From Sphingobium sp. (lineage in GTDB: Bacteria; Pseudomonadota; Alphaproteobacteria; Sphingomonadales; Sphingomonadaceae), in NCBI GenBank assembly GCA_017744605.1, contig JAGIAZ010000006.1, positions 1 to 64,000 of the forward strand: DNA of 64,000 bases, given 5' to 3'. Shown piece after piece: positions 17,545 through 26,241 of the stretch. A program made the translations under genes and the position numbers. How positions within the stretch are numbered: position 1 is the first letter of the stretch; the number at the start of each line of letters is the position of its first letter. The notes below the pieces were generated by a model. It worked only from the letters and a program-made list of their open reading frames with translations. It was not told where the DNA came from and did no database searches.

Positions 17545-18309
17545 TCAGGGGCTTACCACCACGGTCACCCGGCGTGTCGTCCAGTCCCCCACCTGATATT
17601 TGTCCTTGGCCACCACGACGTAGGTGGGGCTGGTCAGGCCGACTCCCTTCAGCAAATCAGCGATCTGGTTGGCGCGCCGGGCGGCAATCGCCTCGTCCTC
17701 GATAGCGAGGGTCCCGTCGTCGAGCCTGGTCGCGCCGCGCAAGCCGGTGATCTCGATTTTGCGGGCGTTCACCTCGCGCGCATATTTTAGGACCGGCTGG
17801 ATGAGGCGCGGCGTCGAGAAGCCGACCGTGCCGTTGAAATCATAATGGATATCGAAGGACTGAGGCTTGAACGGCGGCTGCGGCGCCGGTGGCGGTGGCG
17901 CATAATCGAACGCGAGGCGCCCCGCGCTCGGCCCCGGCGGACGGGGCGGCGTGAACGTCAGGTCGTAGCGGTCATCGGCAGGAAGCAGCTGATTGCAGTC
18001 GTCCGCCCGCTCCTGCATGATCGAGACCTTGACGGGCTTGAGCACGATGCCGCCGCAGATGGTCGGCGCATCGGTCACCTGGCCCTCCACCAGTACCTTG
18101 TGGCCGAGCGACGGCGGATTGAACTCTGCGCTCACGTCGGTCTGGATGCCAAGATAATAGAGTTTGCCCTTATGCTCAGCGAGCCAGCAAGGCACCGTTT
18201 TGGTATCGCGCACGATCGGGCATTCGACGAAGGCGATATCCTTCGGAGGCGTGGCGGCGACGAGGAGCGTGGCGCACAGCGCGAGCCAGGGGAGACGGCC
18301 GTCCATCAC
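17545..18309 (-). CDS. Exported protein with OmpA-like C-terminal region
   Basis: A 254-residue protein with a signal peptide (LPWLALCATLLVAATPP), an N-terminal domain with four Cys (VECPIV, VPCWL, TICGG, DDCNQ) that may form disulfides, a proline-rich linker (PPPPAPQPPFKPQ) and a C-terminal half resembling OmpA peptidoglycan-binding domains (IQPVLKYAREVNARKIEITG, then ARRANQIADLLKGVG). It may anchor a periplasmic complex to the wall. It overlaps the di-heme cytochrome gene by ATGA and precedes the TonB receptor by 41 bases, so the three are an operon. Function beyond localisation is unknown. Confidence 0.75.
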   Translation of the reverse strand: MMDGRLPWLALCATLLVAATPPKDIAFVECPIVRDTKTVPCWLAEHKGKLYYLGIQTDVSAEFNPPSLGHKVLVEGQVTDAPTICGGIVLKPVKVSIMQERADDCNQLLPADDRYDLTFTPPRPPGPSAGRLAFDYAPPPPAPQPPFKPQSFDIHYDFNGTVGFSTPRLIQPVLKYAREVNARKIEITGLRGATRLDDGTLAIEDEAIAARRANQIADLLKGVGLTSPTYVVVAKDKYQVGDWTTRRVTVVVSP

Positions 18310-19904
18310 AGGCTCCCCAGGAAATGCTCGAGGTCGTTCTTCTCCTGCTCGCTATACTGAATGTTGTAGCGCCGATCGTAGAAGTCGATCAGCTCGCGGA
18401 TGCTGCCTGCAGAACCGTTGGAGAAATAAGGCGCACGGGCTGCCAGCCCTCGGAATTGCTGCATGACGATCGTCCCCACATCGTTGCATTTGCCGGAGAT
18501 CAGCGCGCGGCCCGGATCCTGCGTGTAGATCACCCGGCCGAGATAGGGGTGCGGCGGCACGCTCTTGCGGCAGGTGACCTTGAAAAGCGGCATCTCGGGC
18601 TGCTCGTTGTTCCAGGGGTTGCGCGGCGTTTCCTTGGCCCAAGGCAGATTGGTGGTGCCGAGGTCCATCCAGCCATTCGCTGTATCCATGCCCATCATGT
18701 GCATCCCGTGGCAGGTCGAGCAGGTCCGCTTGGTCGGATTGCCAAGGCCGACCGAGTTGAGATGCATCGAATCCTTGATCCAGAAGGTGCGGAACATGAA
18801 GATGTCGTGCCCGCGCTTGATCGAGGCGCGCATCTCCGCCTCTTCAGGCTTTTGGGGGCCCTTCCACGCCTCCCCCATCGGGAAGACCCAGCGCGTCGTG
18901 TTATTGCCGAGCACGCCGACCTGGCCTGCCTCGAGAGCCCGCGGTCCGAAGGCGGTGGGGCCGTTGTCCGTGAGGCTGCCCGCGCCGGTCCGCCAGACCT
19001 GTGCGCCATAGATCTGGCTCTCGAAGGCCACGATCTTGGCGAGCTGGTCGGCCGTCGGTTTCTGCGCCGCCTGGAGATGGTTCAGCGCCGCGTCGATCGC
19101 CTGAGCCTTCAGGGTCGGAGCCCGCGCATCGGACATGAGGTTCATGCTGACGGGTCGCCCAGTGTCCGGATCGCGTGACGCCGGCATACCGGTCTTGCCG
19201 ACGAACTCGCCGGCCCCGAAGCGGTCCTGCGTCACATATTTCATGTTCATGACCGGACGCGGCCGCCGATAGACCGAGATGGTCGGGTTCGCGCTCTTCA
19301 GGCCATAAACCGGGCTCGTGTTGCAGCCGCCGGGATCACGCACCACCTCGATGTCGAATTCTGGCTCGATTGGTTTGCCCTCGGCATTCCTGGGCGGCCA
19401 GGGCAGGAACACCCTGATGAGCCCCCGCTTCAGCAGCAGCGAGTGCGAGGCGGGGTCGTCATGCGGCAGATTGGGGCAATTCTGGCCATCGATCGGCGAG
19501 AATAACGGGTCCCTGCCGCCCGTTTCCTGCCAGCGCTTCTGGATCGTCGCGACCGAGAGGCCCATCGCATCGGAGGGCTGGTGGCAGGTGACGCAGGCGC
19601 GGCCATTGGTGCCGATCGGCTCGAAAAAGGGATGCCCTTTCGTCTCGAAGCGGCCGCCGCTGTTGTAAAGGCCGAGGCGCCCTGTGGAATCTTCGTAGTC
19701 CACGGCCTCGGGGAAGGAGCGGCCGTCACCCGGGGACCACCAGCTGTTGATCGCCTTAGCTGCAGCCGCGATCGGTGTCGCCGTCTGGGCCCGCATCGCG
19801 ACAGAGCCCGCCGTAACCGAAGCCAAGCCTGCTGCGCAGAACAGCCAAGTCCGTGCCCCCACGTCCTCTTCCCCTTCATGCCACGATCCGGCGCGCCGAA
19901 TCAT
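18306..19904 (-). CDS. Exported di-heme cytochrome c
   Basis: A protein of up to 532 residues with two covalent heme sites, CVTCH (about residue 104) and CSTCH (about residue 396), and a terminal region (ARAPYFSNGSAGSIRELIDFYD) like that of MauG/di-heme peroxidase-type proteins. It is longer than classical cytochrome c peroxidase and its electron partner is unknown. The signal peptide is WLFCAAGLASVTAGSVAMRAQ; a GTG at 19862 preceded by GGGGAAGAGG would start just before it and may be the true start. It begins the operon with the OmpA-like protein and TonB receptor and is divergent from a MarR regulator. Confidence 0.85.
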   Translation of the reverse strand: MIRRAGSWHEGEEDVGARTWLFCAAGLASVTAGSVAMRAQTATPIAAAAKAINSWWSPGDGRSFPEAVDYEDSTGRLGLYNSGGRFETKGHPFFEPIGTNGRACVTCHQPSDAMGLSVATIQKRWQETGGRDPLFSPIDGQNCPNLPHDDPASHSLLLKRGLIRVFLPWPPRNAEGKPIEPEFDIEVVRDPGGCNTSPVYGLKSANPTISVYRRPRPVMNMKYVTQDRFGAGEFVGKTGMPASRDPDTGRPVSMNLMSDARAPTLKAQAIDAALNHLQAAQKPTADQLAKIVAFESQIYGAQVWRTGAGSLTDNGPTAFGPRALEAGQVGVLGNNTTRWVFPMGEAWKGPQKPEEAEMRASIKRGHDIFMFRTFWIKDSMHLNSVGLGNPTKRTCSTCHGMHMMGMDTANGWMDLGTTNLPWAKETPRNPWNNEQPEMPLFKVTCRKSVPPHPYLGRVIYTQDPGRALISGKCNDVGTIVMQQFRGLAARAPYFSNGSAGSIRELIDFYDRRYNIQYSEQEKNDLEHFLGSL

Positions 19905-19916
19905 GATGTTTTTCTA

Positions 19917-19935
19917 TAATAGGTTTTTCCTATTA
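19917..19935. promoter_or_regulatory. Palindromic operator in the cytochrome/MarR divergent region
   Basis: A perfect 7-bp inverted repeat TAATAGG-TTTTT-CCTATTA lies between the divergent di-heme cytochrome and MarR genes, abutting the MarR promoter. Size and position fit a MarR-family operator controlling both directions. Confidence 0.6.
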
Positions 19936-19936
19936 A

Positions 19937-19965
19937 TTGACATCCGAGAGTCAAGTGTTTCTAAA
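19937..19965 (+). promoter_or_regulatory. Sigma-70-like promoter of the MarR gene
   Basis: TTGACA is followed after exactly 17 bases by TCTAAA. It begins one base after the inverted repeat and would give a leader of about 50 bases before the MarR ATG at 20020, consistent with autoregulation. Confidence 0.6.
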
Positions 19966-20019
19966 CCTGCCTTCACGGGGAACAGCGGCTAATGAAGCGA
20001 GAGCGCAGGAGAGCTTCGC

Positions 20020-20490
20020 ATGAGCGACACCGACGATTCGGGACTGGATTTCGACATTCTCGCGCTAGACGTCGGCGTGCAGATCCACCTCACCCGGCGG
20101 GCCTTGTGGCTCGGACTCGACCGGTCGAAGATGTTCAGGGGCAGTCGCCAGCCGGGCGGCTTCGTCTCGGCCTTCATCATGATTGATGCTAATCCCGGCA
20201 TTACGCAGAAGAGGCTAGCGGAGGCACTGTTCCTCGATGCCGGCGCGATCGGCGACATCGTCGATCTGCTGGAAAAGGACGAACTCGTCGAACGCCGCCG
20301 CGACCCCGCCGATCGGCGCCGCATGAACCTCTTCGTTACACCGGCTGGCGTGGAGCAGCTGAGGCAGATCAAGATGTGGGCCCAGCTCCGCAGCGAGAAG
20401 ATTGCTGCCTGCCTCACGGAAGAGGAGCGGACGCTCTTGATTGAACTGCTCCAAAGGCTTCGCGACCAGGCCCGACAGCAGACTGACTAG
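20020..20490 (+). CDS. MarR family transcriptional regulator
   Basis: A 156-residue winged-helix regulator. The recognition region ITQKRLAEALFLDAGAIGDIVDLLEKDELVERRRDPADRRRMNL has the MarR pattern, including the wing DPADRRR. The ATG follows AGGAGAG. MarR proteins usually repress divergent catabolic or export genes and release DNA on binding a phenolic-type ligand. Here the divergent partner is the cytochrome-OmpA-TonB receptor operon, with a palindromic operator between them. Confidence 0.9.
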   Translation: MSDTDDSGLDFDILALDVGVQIHLTRRALWLGLDRSKMFRGSRQPGGFVSAFIMIDANPGITQKRLAEALFLDAGAIGDIVDLLEKDELVERRRDPADRRRMNLFVTPAGVEQLRQIKMWAQLRSEKIAACLTEEERTLLIELLQRLRDQARQQTD

Positions 20491-20545
20491 CCGCCTGGAC
20501 CTGGGTTTGTCTGCACGGATGGCGAGGGATCTGGTGGACCGCCCA

Positions 20546-21328
20546 CTAGCTGGTATAGTCCGCACCGGTCCGGTCGATCATACGCTTGAGCGCGTCCCAT
20601 TCGCGCGCGATGACCTGCTTGCCGCCCTGGAATGCCCTCGACATGAACGTGCAGTCGGCCTCGCTGGGCAAGATCAGCTCGCGCGCCGGATCCCGGCAAG
20701 CAGAAAGGCTCGAAATCTGCATTCGACACGCCCGCTCGAGATAATAGAGACGGGAGAAACATTCGGGCACGCTCGTACCGATCACGAGCGGGCCATGATT
20801 GCGCAGCATCAGCACGTCGCCCTCACCGAGCGCTTGCGGCAAGGCGGCTCGCTTCGCCTCGCTGTCGAAGGCGCCGCAATAATCGAGATAGCCCATCCGG
20901 CCGTAAAAACGCAGGGCGTGCTGGCTGAGCGGCAACAGGCCGTCTCGATAGTTGCTGACCGCAATCGTCGCCTCGGTATGTGCATGCATTACGCAAGCCG
21001 CGCGCGGTGTGCCCGTGTGGATTGCGCTGTGAATGCAGAAGCCGCCAACGCTGATACCCAGGCCAGTCGGATCGGAAATGATTCCGCCGTCGATATCGCA
21101 CTTCACCATGGCAGAGGCGCGCGCCTCGCTGAACAGATGACCATAGGGAAGCTGAAGAAAATGCCCCTCTTCGTCCGGTACGCGCACAGAGATGTGCGTG
21201 TGGATGAGATCCGTCATACCGAAATGATCCACCAGCCGGTAGGCCAGCGCGAGTTCCACGCGCACCTCCCACTCTGCCTCCGAGCAGGAGTCTGCTGCGG
21301 TGATGCTCGAGGCCATGATGTTGGTCAA
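20546..21328 (-). CDS. Class II aldolase/adducin family protein
   Basis: A protein of 260 residues with the metal-binding histidines of the class II aldolase family: THISVR early, CVMHAHTEA in the middle and the C-terminal RNHGPLVIG. Members include fuculose-phosphate aldolase-like enzymes and decarboxylases or aldolases in aromatic pathways. The longest frame begins with a TTG overlapping the stop of the upstream gene; ATG at 21316 is an alternative. It is the last gene after the TonB receptor and the carboxymuconolactone-decarboxylase-like protein, so its substrate is probably cytoplasmic product of that route. Confidence 0.85.
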   Translation of the reverse strand: MTNIMASSITAADSCSEAEWEVRVELALAYRLVDHFGMTDLIHTHISVRVPDEEGHFLQLPYGHLFSEARASAMVKCDIDGGIISDPTGLGISVGGFCIHSAIHTGTPRAACVMHAHTEATIAVSNYRDGLLPLSQHALRFYGRMGYLDYCGAFDSEAKRAALPQALGEGDVLMLRNHGPLVIGTSVPECFSRLYYLERACRMQISSLSACRDPARELILPSEADCTFMSRAFQGGKQVIAREWDALKRMIDRTGADYTS

Positions 21329-21699
21329 AGCCTCGGCTTCTCGCCTGCTTGCGTCCGTTTAAGAATCGCCATCGCCTGCAGTGCTTTCGGCAGCCCGGCA
21401 TAGGGGATGACCTGGAGGATGATCTCCTTAAGCTCCTCGGGCGTAAAGCCCAGTTCATGCGCGTGCTTGAAGTGGAGCGCGACGCCGTGCGCGCCGATCG
21501 CGATCAGCACAGACAGGCAGATGAGTTCGCGCTCCCGCAGGCTGAGACCCGGCCGAGCCCAGATCGTCCCGAAATTCGTCTCCGTGACGATCCGCCAGAG
21601 ATCCTCGTCCAGTTCGCGGACGCCCTCATTTTCGCCCCATCCCAGTTGCGCGAGCACGGCGAGGCCAGCTGCCTCGCGCGGATCCTTCCCATCCGCCAT
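21325..21699 (-). CDS. Carboxymuconolactone decarboxylase family protein
   Basis: A 124-residue CMD-family protein (LSLRERELICLSVLIAIGAH, then ALHFKHAHELGFTPEELKEIILQVIPYAG). Families of this size include gamma-carboxymuconolactone decarboxylase of the protocatechuate branch and AhpD-like proteins; here there is no CxxC motif, which argues against AhpD. It overlaps the TonB receptor gene (TGATG) and the aldolase gene. A ring-fission lactone decarboxylation is a reasonable but unproven role. Confidence 0.88.
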   Translation of the reverse strand: MADGKDPREAAGLAVLAQLGWGENEGVRELDEDLWRIVTETNFGTIWARPGLSLRERELICLSVLIAIGAHGVALHFKHAHELGFTPEELKEIILQVIPYAGLPKALQAMAILKRTQAGEKPRL

Positions 21700-23954
21700 C
21701 AGAACTTGACCTGGGCGCGCAGGCCATAGGTACGCGGCGGGAGCAGCCGAACGCCGAAGGCTTGGTTCACGGGGTAGCTGGTGCTCATCGTGGTCGCCGT
21801 GATGCTGTTCACGTCCGTAACGTTGTCAATATAGGCGCGGATCGAGAAGATGTCGTCGGCGGCCTCGTACCCCATGCTGAGATTGACCCGCGCCGTCGCG
21901 TTCGCCACCGCTTCCGGCAGATAGGACACGTCGGTCTGATAGTCGCCTTCGTAGCGGACATTCGCCTCGCCGATGAAGCGGCTGCCGTTCGCGAGGCGGA
22001 TGGTCTGTTCGACGTTCCCCACCAGGGTCCATTTGGGCGAACGTAGCGTCGTCTGCCCCGAGCAATTGACGGCGGAGTTGGGCGGTGAGCCGGCAGAGAC
22101 GATACAACTCGTCCGCGCCGCAGGCGGCGCGCCGAGCGTCAGATAGGTGAAGTCGTCATATTTGGATCGCAGATATTGCGCCTGGAAGCTTAGCCTCGTT
22201 GTTGGCGTGACCAGGAACTGGCTGTCGAGATCGCCGCCATAGGCATGGGATTTCGCGGCATTCTCGGTCACCAATGTAGAGGAGCCGTTGATCAGCTTCA
22301 CGAAGCTGACCTGCTGGTTGGAATATTCCAGGTAGAACAGCTCGACGTTCAGCTGAAGCTTGTTGTCGAGAAAGCGGTTCTTGGAGCCGACCACATAGGA
22401 GGTCACCTCTTCCGGCTCATAAGTCGTGAAGCCCGGCGGCCCATAGTAAAATCCGCCTGCCTTGAACCCGGTGCTGACGTTCGCATAAAGCAGGCTGCGC
22501 GGTCCCGCGTCCAGTTCTACCCCGGCTTTCCAGTTGACCTTGTTCCACTCGCGCGACCCAATGATCGAATTCAGCACGGGACCGGTCGGACCGGGCGGTA
22601 TGACCGGATCAGGTCCCACGACCGAAAGGCGGTATCGGTTGCTGTTCGAGTTTTTCTTCTCGTAGGTGTAGCGCGCGCCGCCGACGAGACGCAGAGTATC
22701 GGTCAGGCCATAGCTCAATTGTGAGAAGACCGCGCCGGTCCAGCCCGAAAGGTTCGTGAACTGATCGCTGTAGTTCCGCCCTGTTCCACTTTCGCCGTTC
22801 GCACGGGCGTGCATCTCGGTGTCGAGATAATAGGCGCCAAGCACGTAGCCGAAGCGGCTGTTACTCGGTGAGGCGAGGCGAAGCTCGAGAGATTTCTGTT
22901 CAGGATGCTGGTCTTCAATGATCTGCCAGCTTGTCGCAGTGCTGTTGTAACGGACGTTGGACTTGCGATAGCCGCCAACGAGCGAAACCGTGCCGATGCC
23001 GGTCGTCCAGTCGATGTTGAGACCGCCCCCATAATAGTCATTGTCGAGATAGGGGTTGCGTGTCTGAACGGCGATGCCGGCAGAAGTGTAGTAGCTCGGC
23101 AGATCGCCGACGTCCGTCCGGGGATCGGCGACAAAGCAGCTGGTGCCAGGCTGACCCAGCGCCGCACAGGCTTTGCGCAGCGTCGCGCCGGGGCCCTTTC
23201 CGCCTTCATGCGCCCAATCGCCCCAAAGGAGGATGGAGACGTCGTCCGTCGGCTGGAACAGCAGCGATCCGCGCACCGCGTCGATGAGTTCATCGTTCGT
23301 CCCGAGGCTCATATAGCCGGCGTGCTCGGCATGTTGTCCCGCGATGCGAACGGCGACTTTCTGCGAAATCGGAAGGTTCAGGGCGGCGTTGAAGTCGATG
23401 TGGCCGTAGTTGCCAGCCGTCATTCCAACGGTTCCGCCGAAGTCGAACTTGGGTTTCGCTGCGATGAGGTTGATCGCGCCGCCCGTGGCATTGCGACCAT
23501 AAAGCGTGCCTTGAGGCCCCTTCAAGACCTCGACCCGATCGAGGTCGTAGAAAAGGCCGCGAAACGTCGTGGGCGTCGCGAGATAGACGCCGTTGATATT
23601 CACCGCGATTGATGGATCGGAAAAGGCGTTGCCGCTGAGGTTGCTGACCGAACGGACCGTAAAAGTCGTGTAGGGACCACCGCTTGGCTGGATTTCGACG
23701 CCCGCGGTCTGCCGGGCGAGCGCGTCGATGTTATTGACGCCGCGGTTTGCCAGCGTGTCGCCAGAGATGGCAACGATGGAGAGTGCAGCCTTTTGCACAT
23801 TCTCCGAGCGACGCTGCGCGGTTACAACGATATCGGCGAGGCCAGTCTCCTCGCTCGTGGCACTGCTCGCTGGCGAAGCATTTTGCGCCATTGCCGGCGC
23901 CGCGTGAAAAGCGGCAAGTGCCGCCATCGAAATGCCCCCAATAAGTCCTTTCAC
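21699..23954 (-). CDS. TonB-dependent receptor
   Basis: A 751-residue receptor starting at a GTG preceded by GGGAGGATTC; the ORF track begins 86 codons upstream without support. Signal peptide (GGISMAALAAFHAAPAMAQ), TonB-box region DIVVTAQRRSENVQ, plug motif DRVEVLKGPQGTLYGRNATGGAINL and a barrel ending GLRAQVKF. This plug type is the FecA/CirA-like class abundant in sphingomonads that take up aromatic or plant-derived molecules. It heads a cluster with the CMD-like and aldolase genes and lies downstream of a LuxR-type regulator. Confidence 0.94.
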   Translation of the reverse strand: MKGLIGGISMAALAAFHAAPAMAQNASPASSATSEETGLADIVVTAQRRSENVQKAALSIVAISGDTLANRGVNNIDALARQTAGVEIQPSGGPYTTFTVRSVSNLSGNAFSDPSIAVNINGVYLATPTTFRGLFYDLDRVEVLKGPQGTLYGRNATGGAINLIAAKPKFDFGGTVGMTAGNYGHIDFNAALNLPISQKVAVRIAGQHAEHAGYMSLGTNDELIDAVRGSLLFQPTDDVSILLWGDWAHEGGKGPGATLRKACAALGQPGTSCFVADPRTDVGDLPSYYTSAGIAVQTRNPYLDNDYYGGGLNIDWTTGIGTVSLVGGYRKSNVRYNSTATSWQIIEDQHPEQKSLELRLASPSNSRFGYVLGAYYLDTEMHARANGESGTGRNYSDQFTNLSGWTGAVFSQLSYGLTDTLRLVGGARYTYEKKNSNSNRYRLSVVGPDPVIPPGPTGPVLNSIIGSREWNKVNWKAGVELDAGPRSLLYANVSTGFKAGGFYYGPPGFTTYEPEEVTSYVVGSKNRFLDNKLQLNVELFYLEYSNQQVSFVKLINGSSTLVTENAAKSHAYGGDLDSQFLVTPTTRLSFQAQYLRSKYDDFTYLTLGAPPAARTSCIVSAGSPPNSAVNCSGQTTLRSPKWTLVGNVEQTIRLANGSRFIGEANVRYEGDYQTDVSYLPEAVANATARVNLSMGYEAADDIFSIRAYIDNVTDVNSITATTMSTSYPVNQAFGVRLLPPRTYGLRAQVKF

Positions 23955-24061
23955 CGAATCCTCCCGATTTTTCTTGTGCGCCGGCACGGGAGGTAGGGGG
24001 GCAATCGGTTTCCGTCTGTCCTTCAACGAGAGGACAAATTGGCGAAAGCAATAAATATCGC

Positions 24062-24844
24062 TCAGTGGCTTACCAGCGAGCAGAGCTGATTGGGACTGGA
24101 GACACGCAGGCGCTGGTAGGCTCGCTTCCGGTAGGTCAGTACGGACGTCCTGGCTATGGCCAGATCGAGCGCCGTCGCCTCGACGGTCATGCCCATCGCG
24201 GCACGCGCACAAACCTGTCGTTCGCGGAGCGTCAGGCTCGTATAACGCGACGCGAAGCGCGCTTCGATCTGGTGGACATTAAGCTGGCGGACGGCGCCGT
24301 CTGCCTTCTCCCTGTTGACTGTCAACATCGGCAGGGTGAGGCAGGCGAGGTCGATCAGCGCGTTCAGCTCTCCTTCCGAGAAATACCCATCGCTGGCATG
24401 GCGCGCGATGTTCATGCCCCGCCAGCGCTCTGTCCCGCGCTGCACGATGGAGATGCGCTCGATAATGCCTGGCTCATCGAAAAAGCGCCGCCGGAAACCG
24501 GCCGAAGAAATATCGGAAGGAAGGATTCGCTGGAAGACGAGGTCGCTGCAGGCAGGCGCGGCGCGATAGGCATCTTGCAGAGGGTCCAAGGGCAGATAGC
24601 TTTTTTCATAGAGCGGGAAAAGGTCGGCAAGGCCCGGCTCGCAGCAGCTGTAGATAAGACAGTTATCGATCCTGTTTGCGGCCTCGAACAGATAGAGGCG
24701 CCGGGCTCCGGAGGTGACCGAAAGCACCGAGTCCCGCACGGTTGAGCCGAATTCCTGGGTCCCCATGGCGGCAAGCAGCTTCTCATAGGTCGCGCAAGCT
24801 GTGGTAGGGGCGCGCCAGTCCCGGATCTGCTGGATATGGGTCAC
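24062..24844 (-). CDS. LuxR-type HTH regulator
   Basis: A 260-residue protein with a C-terminal LuxR/FixJ helix-turn-helix (LTLRERQVCARAAMGMTVEATALDLAIARTSVLTYRKRAYQRL). The N-terminal 190 residues match no autoinducer-binding or receiver pattern I recognise. It overlaps the MFS gene by ATGA and precedes the TonB receptor by about 107 bases, so it probably controls this transport and catabolic cluster. Confidence 0.85.
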   Translation of the reverse strand: MTHIQQIRDWRAPTTACATYEKLLAAMGTQEFGSTVRDSVLSVTSGARRLYLFEAANRIDNCLIYSCCEPGLADLFPLYEKSYLPLDPLQDAYRAAPACSDLVFQRILPSDISSAGFRRRFFDEPGIIERISIVQRGTERWRGMNIARHASDGYFSEGELNALIDLACLTLPMLTVNREKADGAVRQLNVHQIEARFASRYTSLTLRERQVCARAAMGMTVEATALDLAIARTSVLTYRKRAYQRLRVSSPNQLCSLVSH

Positions 24845-26124
24845 GATCTCTCCTCCGGCCCTGTTCGGCTCACGCCCGCGGTTCTATCATGCTTCGGCGC
24901 TGCAATCAGCATCAAGGCGAGGGCGGCAAGCGCAGCCGGTAGAGCGAACAGCGACATGACCTTTGTCTCCACGACGCCGGCATTCAGCGCCAATCCGATC
25001 ATGATCGGTGCAAGCACCGTTCCGACCCGCCCGACACTCTTGGTGACGCCGATCCCGAGGGCGCGCATCTGCGGCGCATAGAAGCCGGCGAGCACGACGT
25101 TGACGCCCCCATAGGCACCAAGGGCGAAGAACCCGCAAGTGGCGAGGAGGGCGAGGAGCAGTGCGGTCGAAGCGGTGGCGAGCAGCTGCCCGATGGCGAA
25201 CAGCAGCACAGCGGCGAGCGCAAGGAAGCTGCCCAGCACGGGCCTGGCGCCAAAGCGATCGATAAGCAGGCCCACGCCTAGCGCCGCGACGATCCCGCCG
25301 AAGGAGAAGATCGATACCGACATTGCTGCCAACGCTGGGTCGCGGCCGACCTGCACAAGCATGATCGGCAACCAACTGTTGAGGCAGTAGCTCAGCGTCA
25401 GCATGGAGATGAACAAGACCCAAAGCCCGATCGTCCCAAGCAGATAGGGCGGACGGAAGAGTGCGATGACACCCCGCAGGGCACCGTGCGGTGCGGCGAT
25501 GCCAGTCGGGAATTCCGTTTGCGGGTCCCGCAGCCATGGCCAGGCGATGAGCGCAAAAAGGAGGCAGGCGGCGCCTATAGCCGCCATGGCCACCCGCCAT
25601 CCCCCAAGGTTGGCAAAAAGGGCGGGCACGAGACCGGCAGCAGTCGAGCCGATCGCATAGCCCGTGAAGAGAATGGTGATCGCGAGGCCGCGGCGGTGGG
25701 CAGGGGCGGCCGCAGCGGTCATGGCGAGACAACTTGGCAGAGATCCCCCGAGGAAGAAGCCGGTGATAAGTCGCAGCCAGAAGAGTTGCCCGGCGCCCGC
25801 TGCCAGGCCGCTGGCTGCCTGAAAAATCCCGAAGCCGACCAGTGTGCCGAGGACAATGGGCCGATGGCCCGTGCGGTGGCTAATCAACGGGAAGAGCACG
25901 AGGCCAAGGCATTGCCCGATCAGATTGGCCGAGAAAATCGGTCCGAGTTGGACATTGCTGAGCGAGAGAGCGCGCGCCACCTCTGGCGCCATCGGTCCCA
26001 TGATTGTGAAGACGATGCCGTCGAGCAGATAAGCAAACGAACAGATGCCGATGACGGCCAGGTCCATTGCATCTCTCTCTCCGGGACCGCCTTTCGTCTG
26101 CGCCGCGCTGTCGATTGCATTCAT
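24841..26124 (-). CDS. MFS transporter, aromatic-acid/H+ symporter type
   Basis: A 427-residue protein with twelve hydrophobic helices. The first helix carries LLDGIVFTIMGPMAPEVA, reminiscent of the D-G motif of aromatic acid symporters (PcaK/BenK class), and the cytoplasmic loops carry RTGHRP and LIDRFGARPVL, the MFS signature loops. The ATG at 26124 removes a 297-codon upstream extension that runs antisense to the BKACE gene. Co-located with ring-fission-type genes, it may import an aromatic or dicarboxylic acid. Confidence 0.88.
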   Translation of the reverse strand: MNAIDSAAQTKGGPGERDAMDLAVIGICSFAYLLDGIVFTIMGPMAPEVARALSLSNVQLGPIFSANLIGQCLGLVLFPLISHRTGHRPIVLGTLVGFGIFQAASGLAAGAGQLFWLRLITGFFLGGSLPSCLAMTAAAAPAHRRGLAITILFTGYAIGSTAAGLVPALFANLGGWRVAMAAIGAACLLFALIAWPWLRDPQTEFPTGIAAPHGALRGVIALFRPPYLLGTIGLWVLFISMLTLSYCLNSWLPIMLVQVGRDPALAAMSVSIFSFGGIVAALGVGLLIDRFGARPVLGSFLALAAVLLFAIGQLLATASTALLLALLATCGFFALGAYGGVNVVLAGFYAPQMRALGIGVTKSVGRVGTVLAPIMIGLALNAGVVETKVMSLFALPAALAALALMLIAAPKHDRTAGVSRTGPEERS

Positions 26125-26241
26125 GGCTCGTCTCTCCAGCGCGAGTGTCTCGCATGTCTGAGCGGACGACGTTGTCATCTCGCCAGAGGACAGACGCGCG
26201 AGCAGCGAGCCGCCATCGATGGCGGGCACATGGAGGATGCG

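Noticed and set aside
25486-26241. N-terminal extension of the BKACE frame
   Set aside because: Runs antisense to the MFS transporter, is charged and low in motif content, and a good ribosome binding site exists at 26232 for a start at 26242.
26125-26241. Operator in the MFS/BKACE divergent gap
   Set aside because: Several partial GCGAG repeats are present but none forms a convincing symmetric site.
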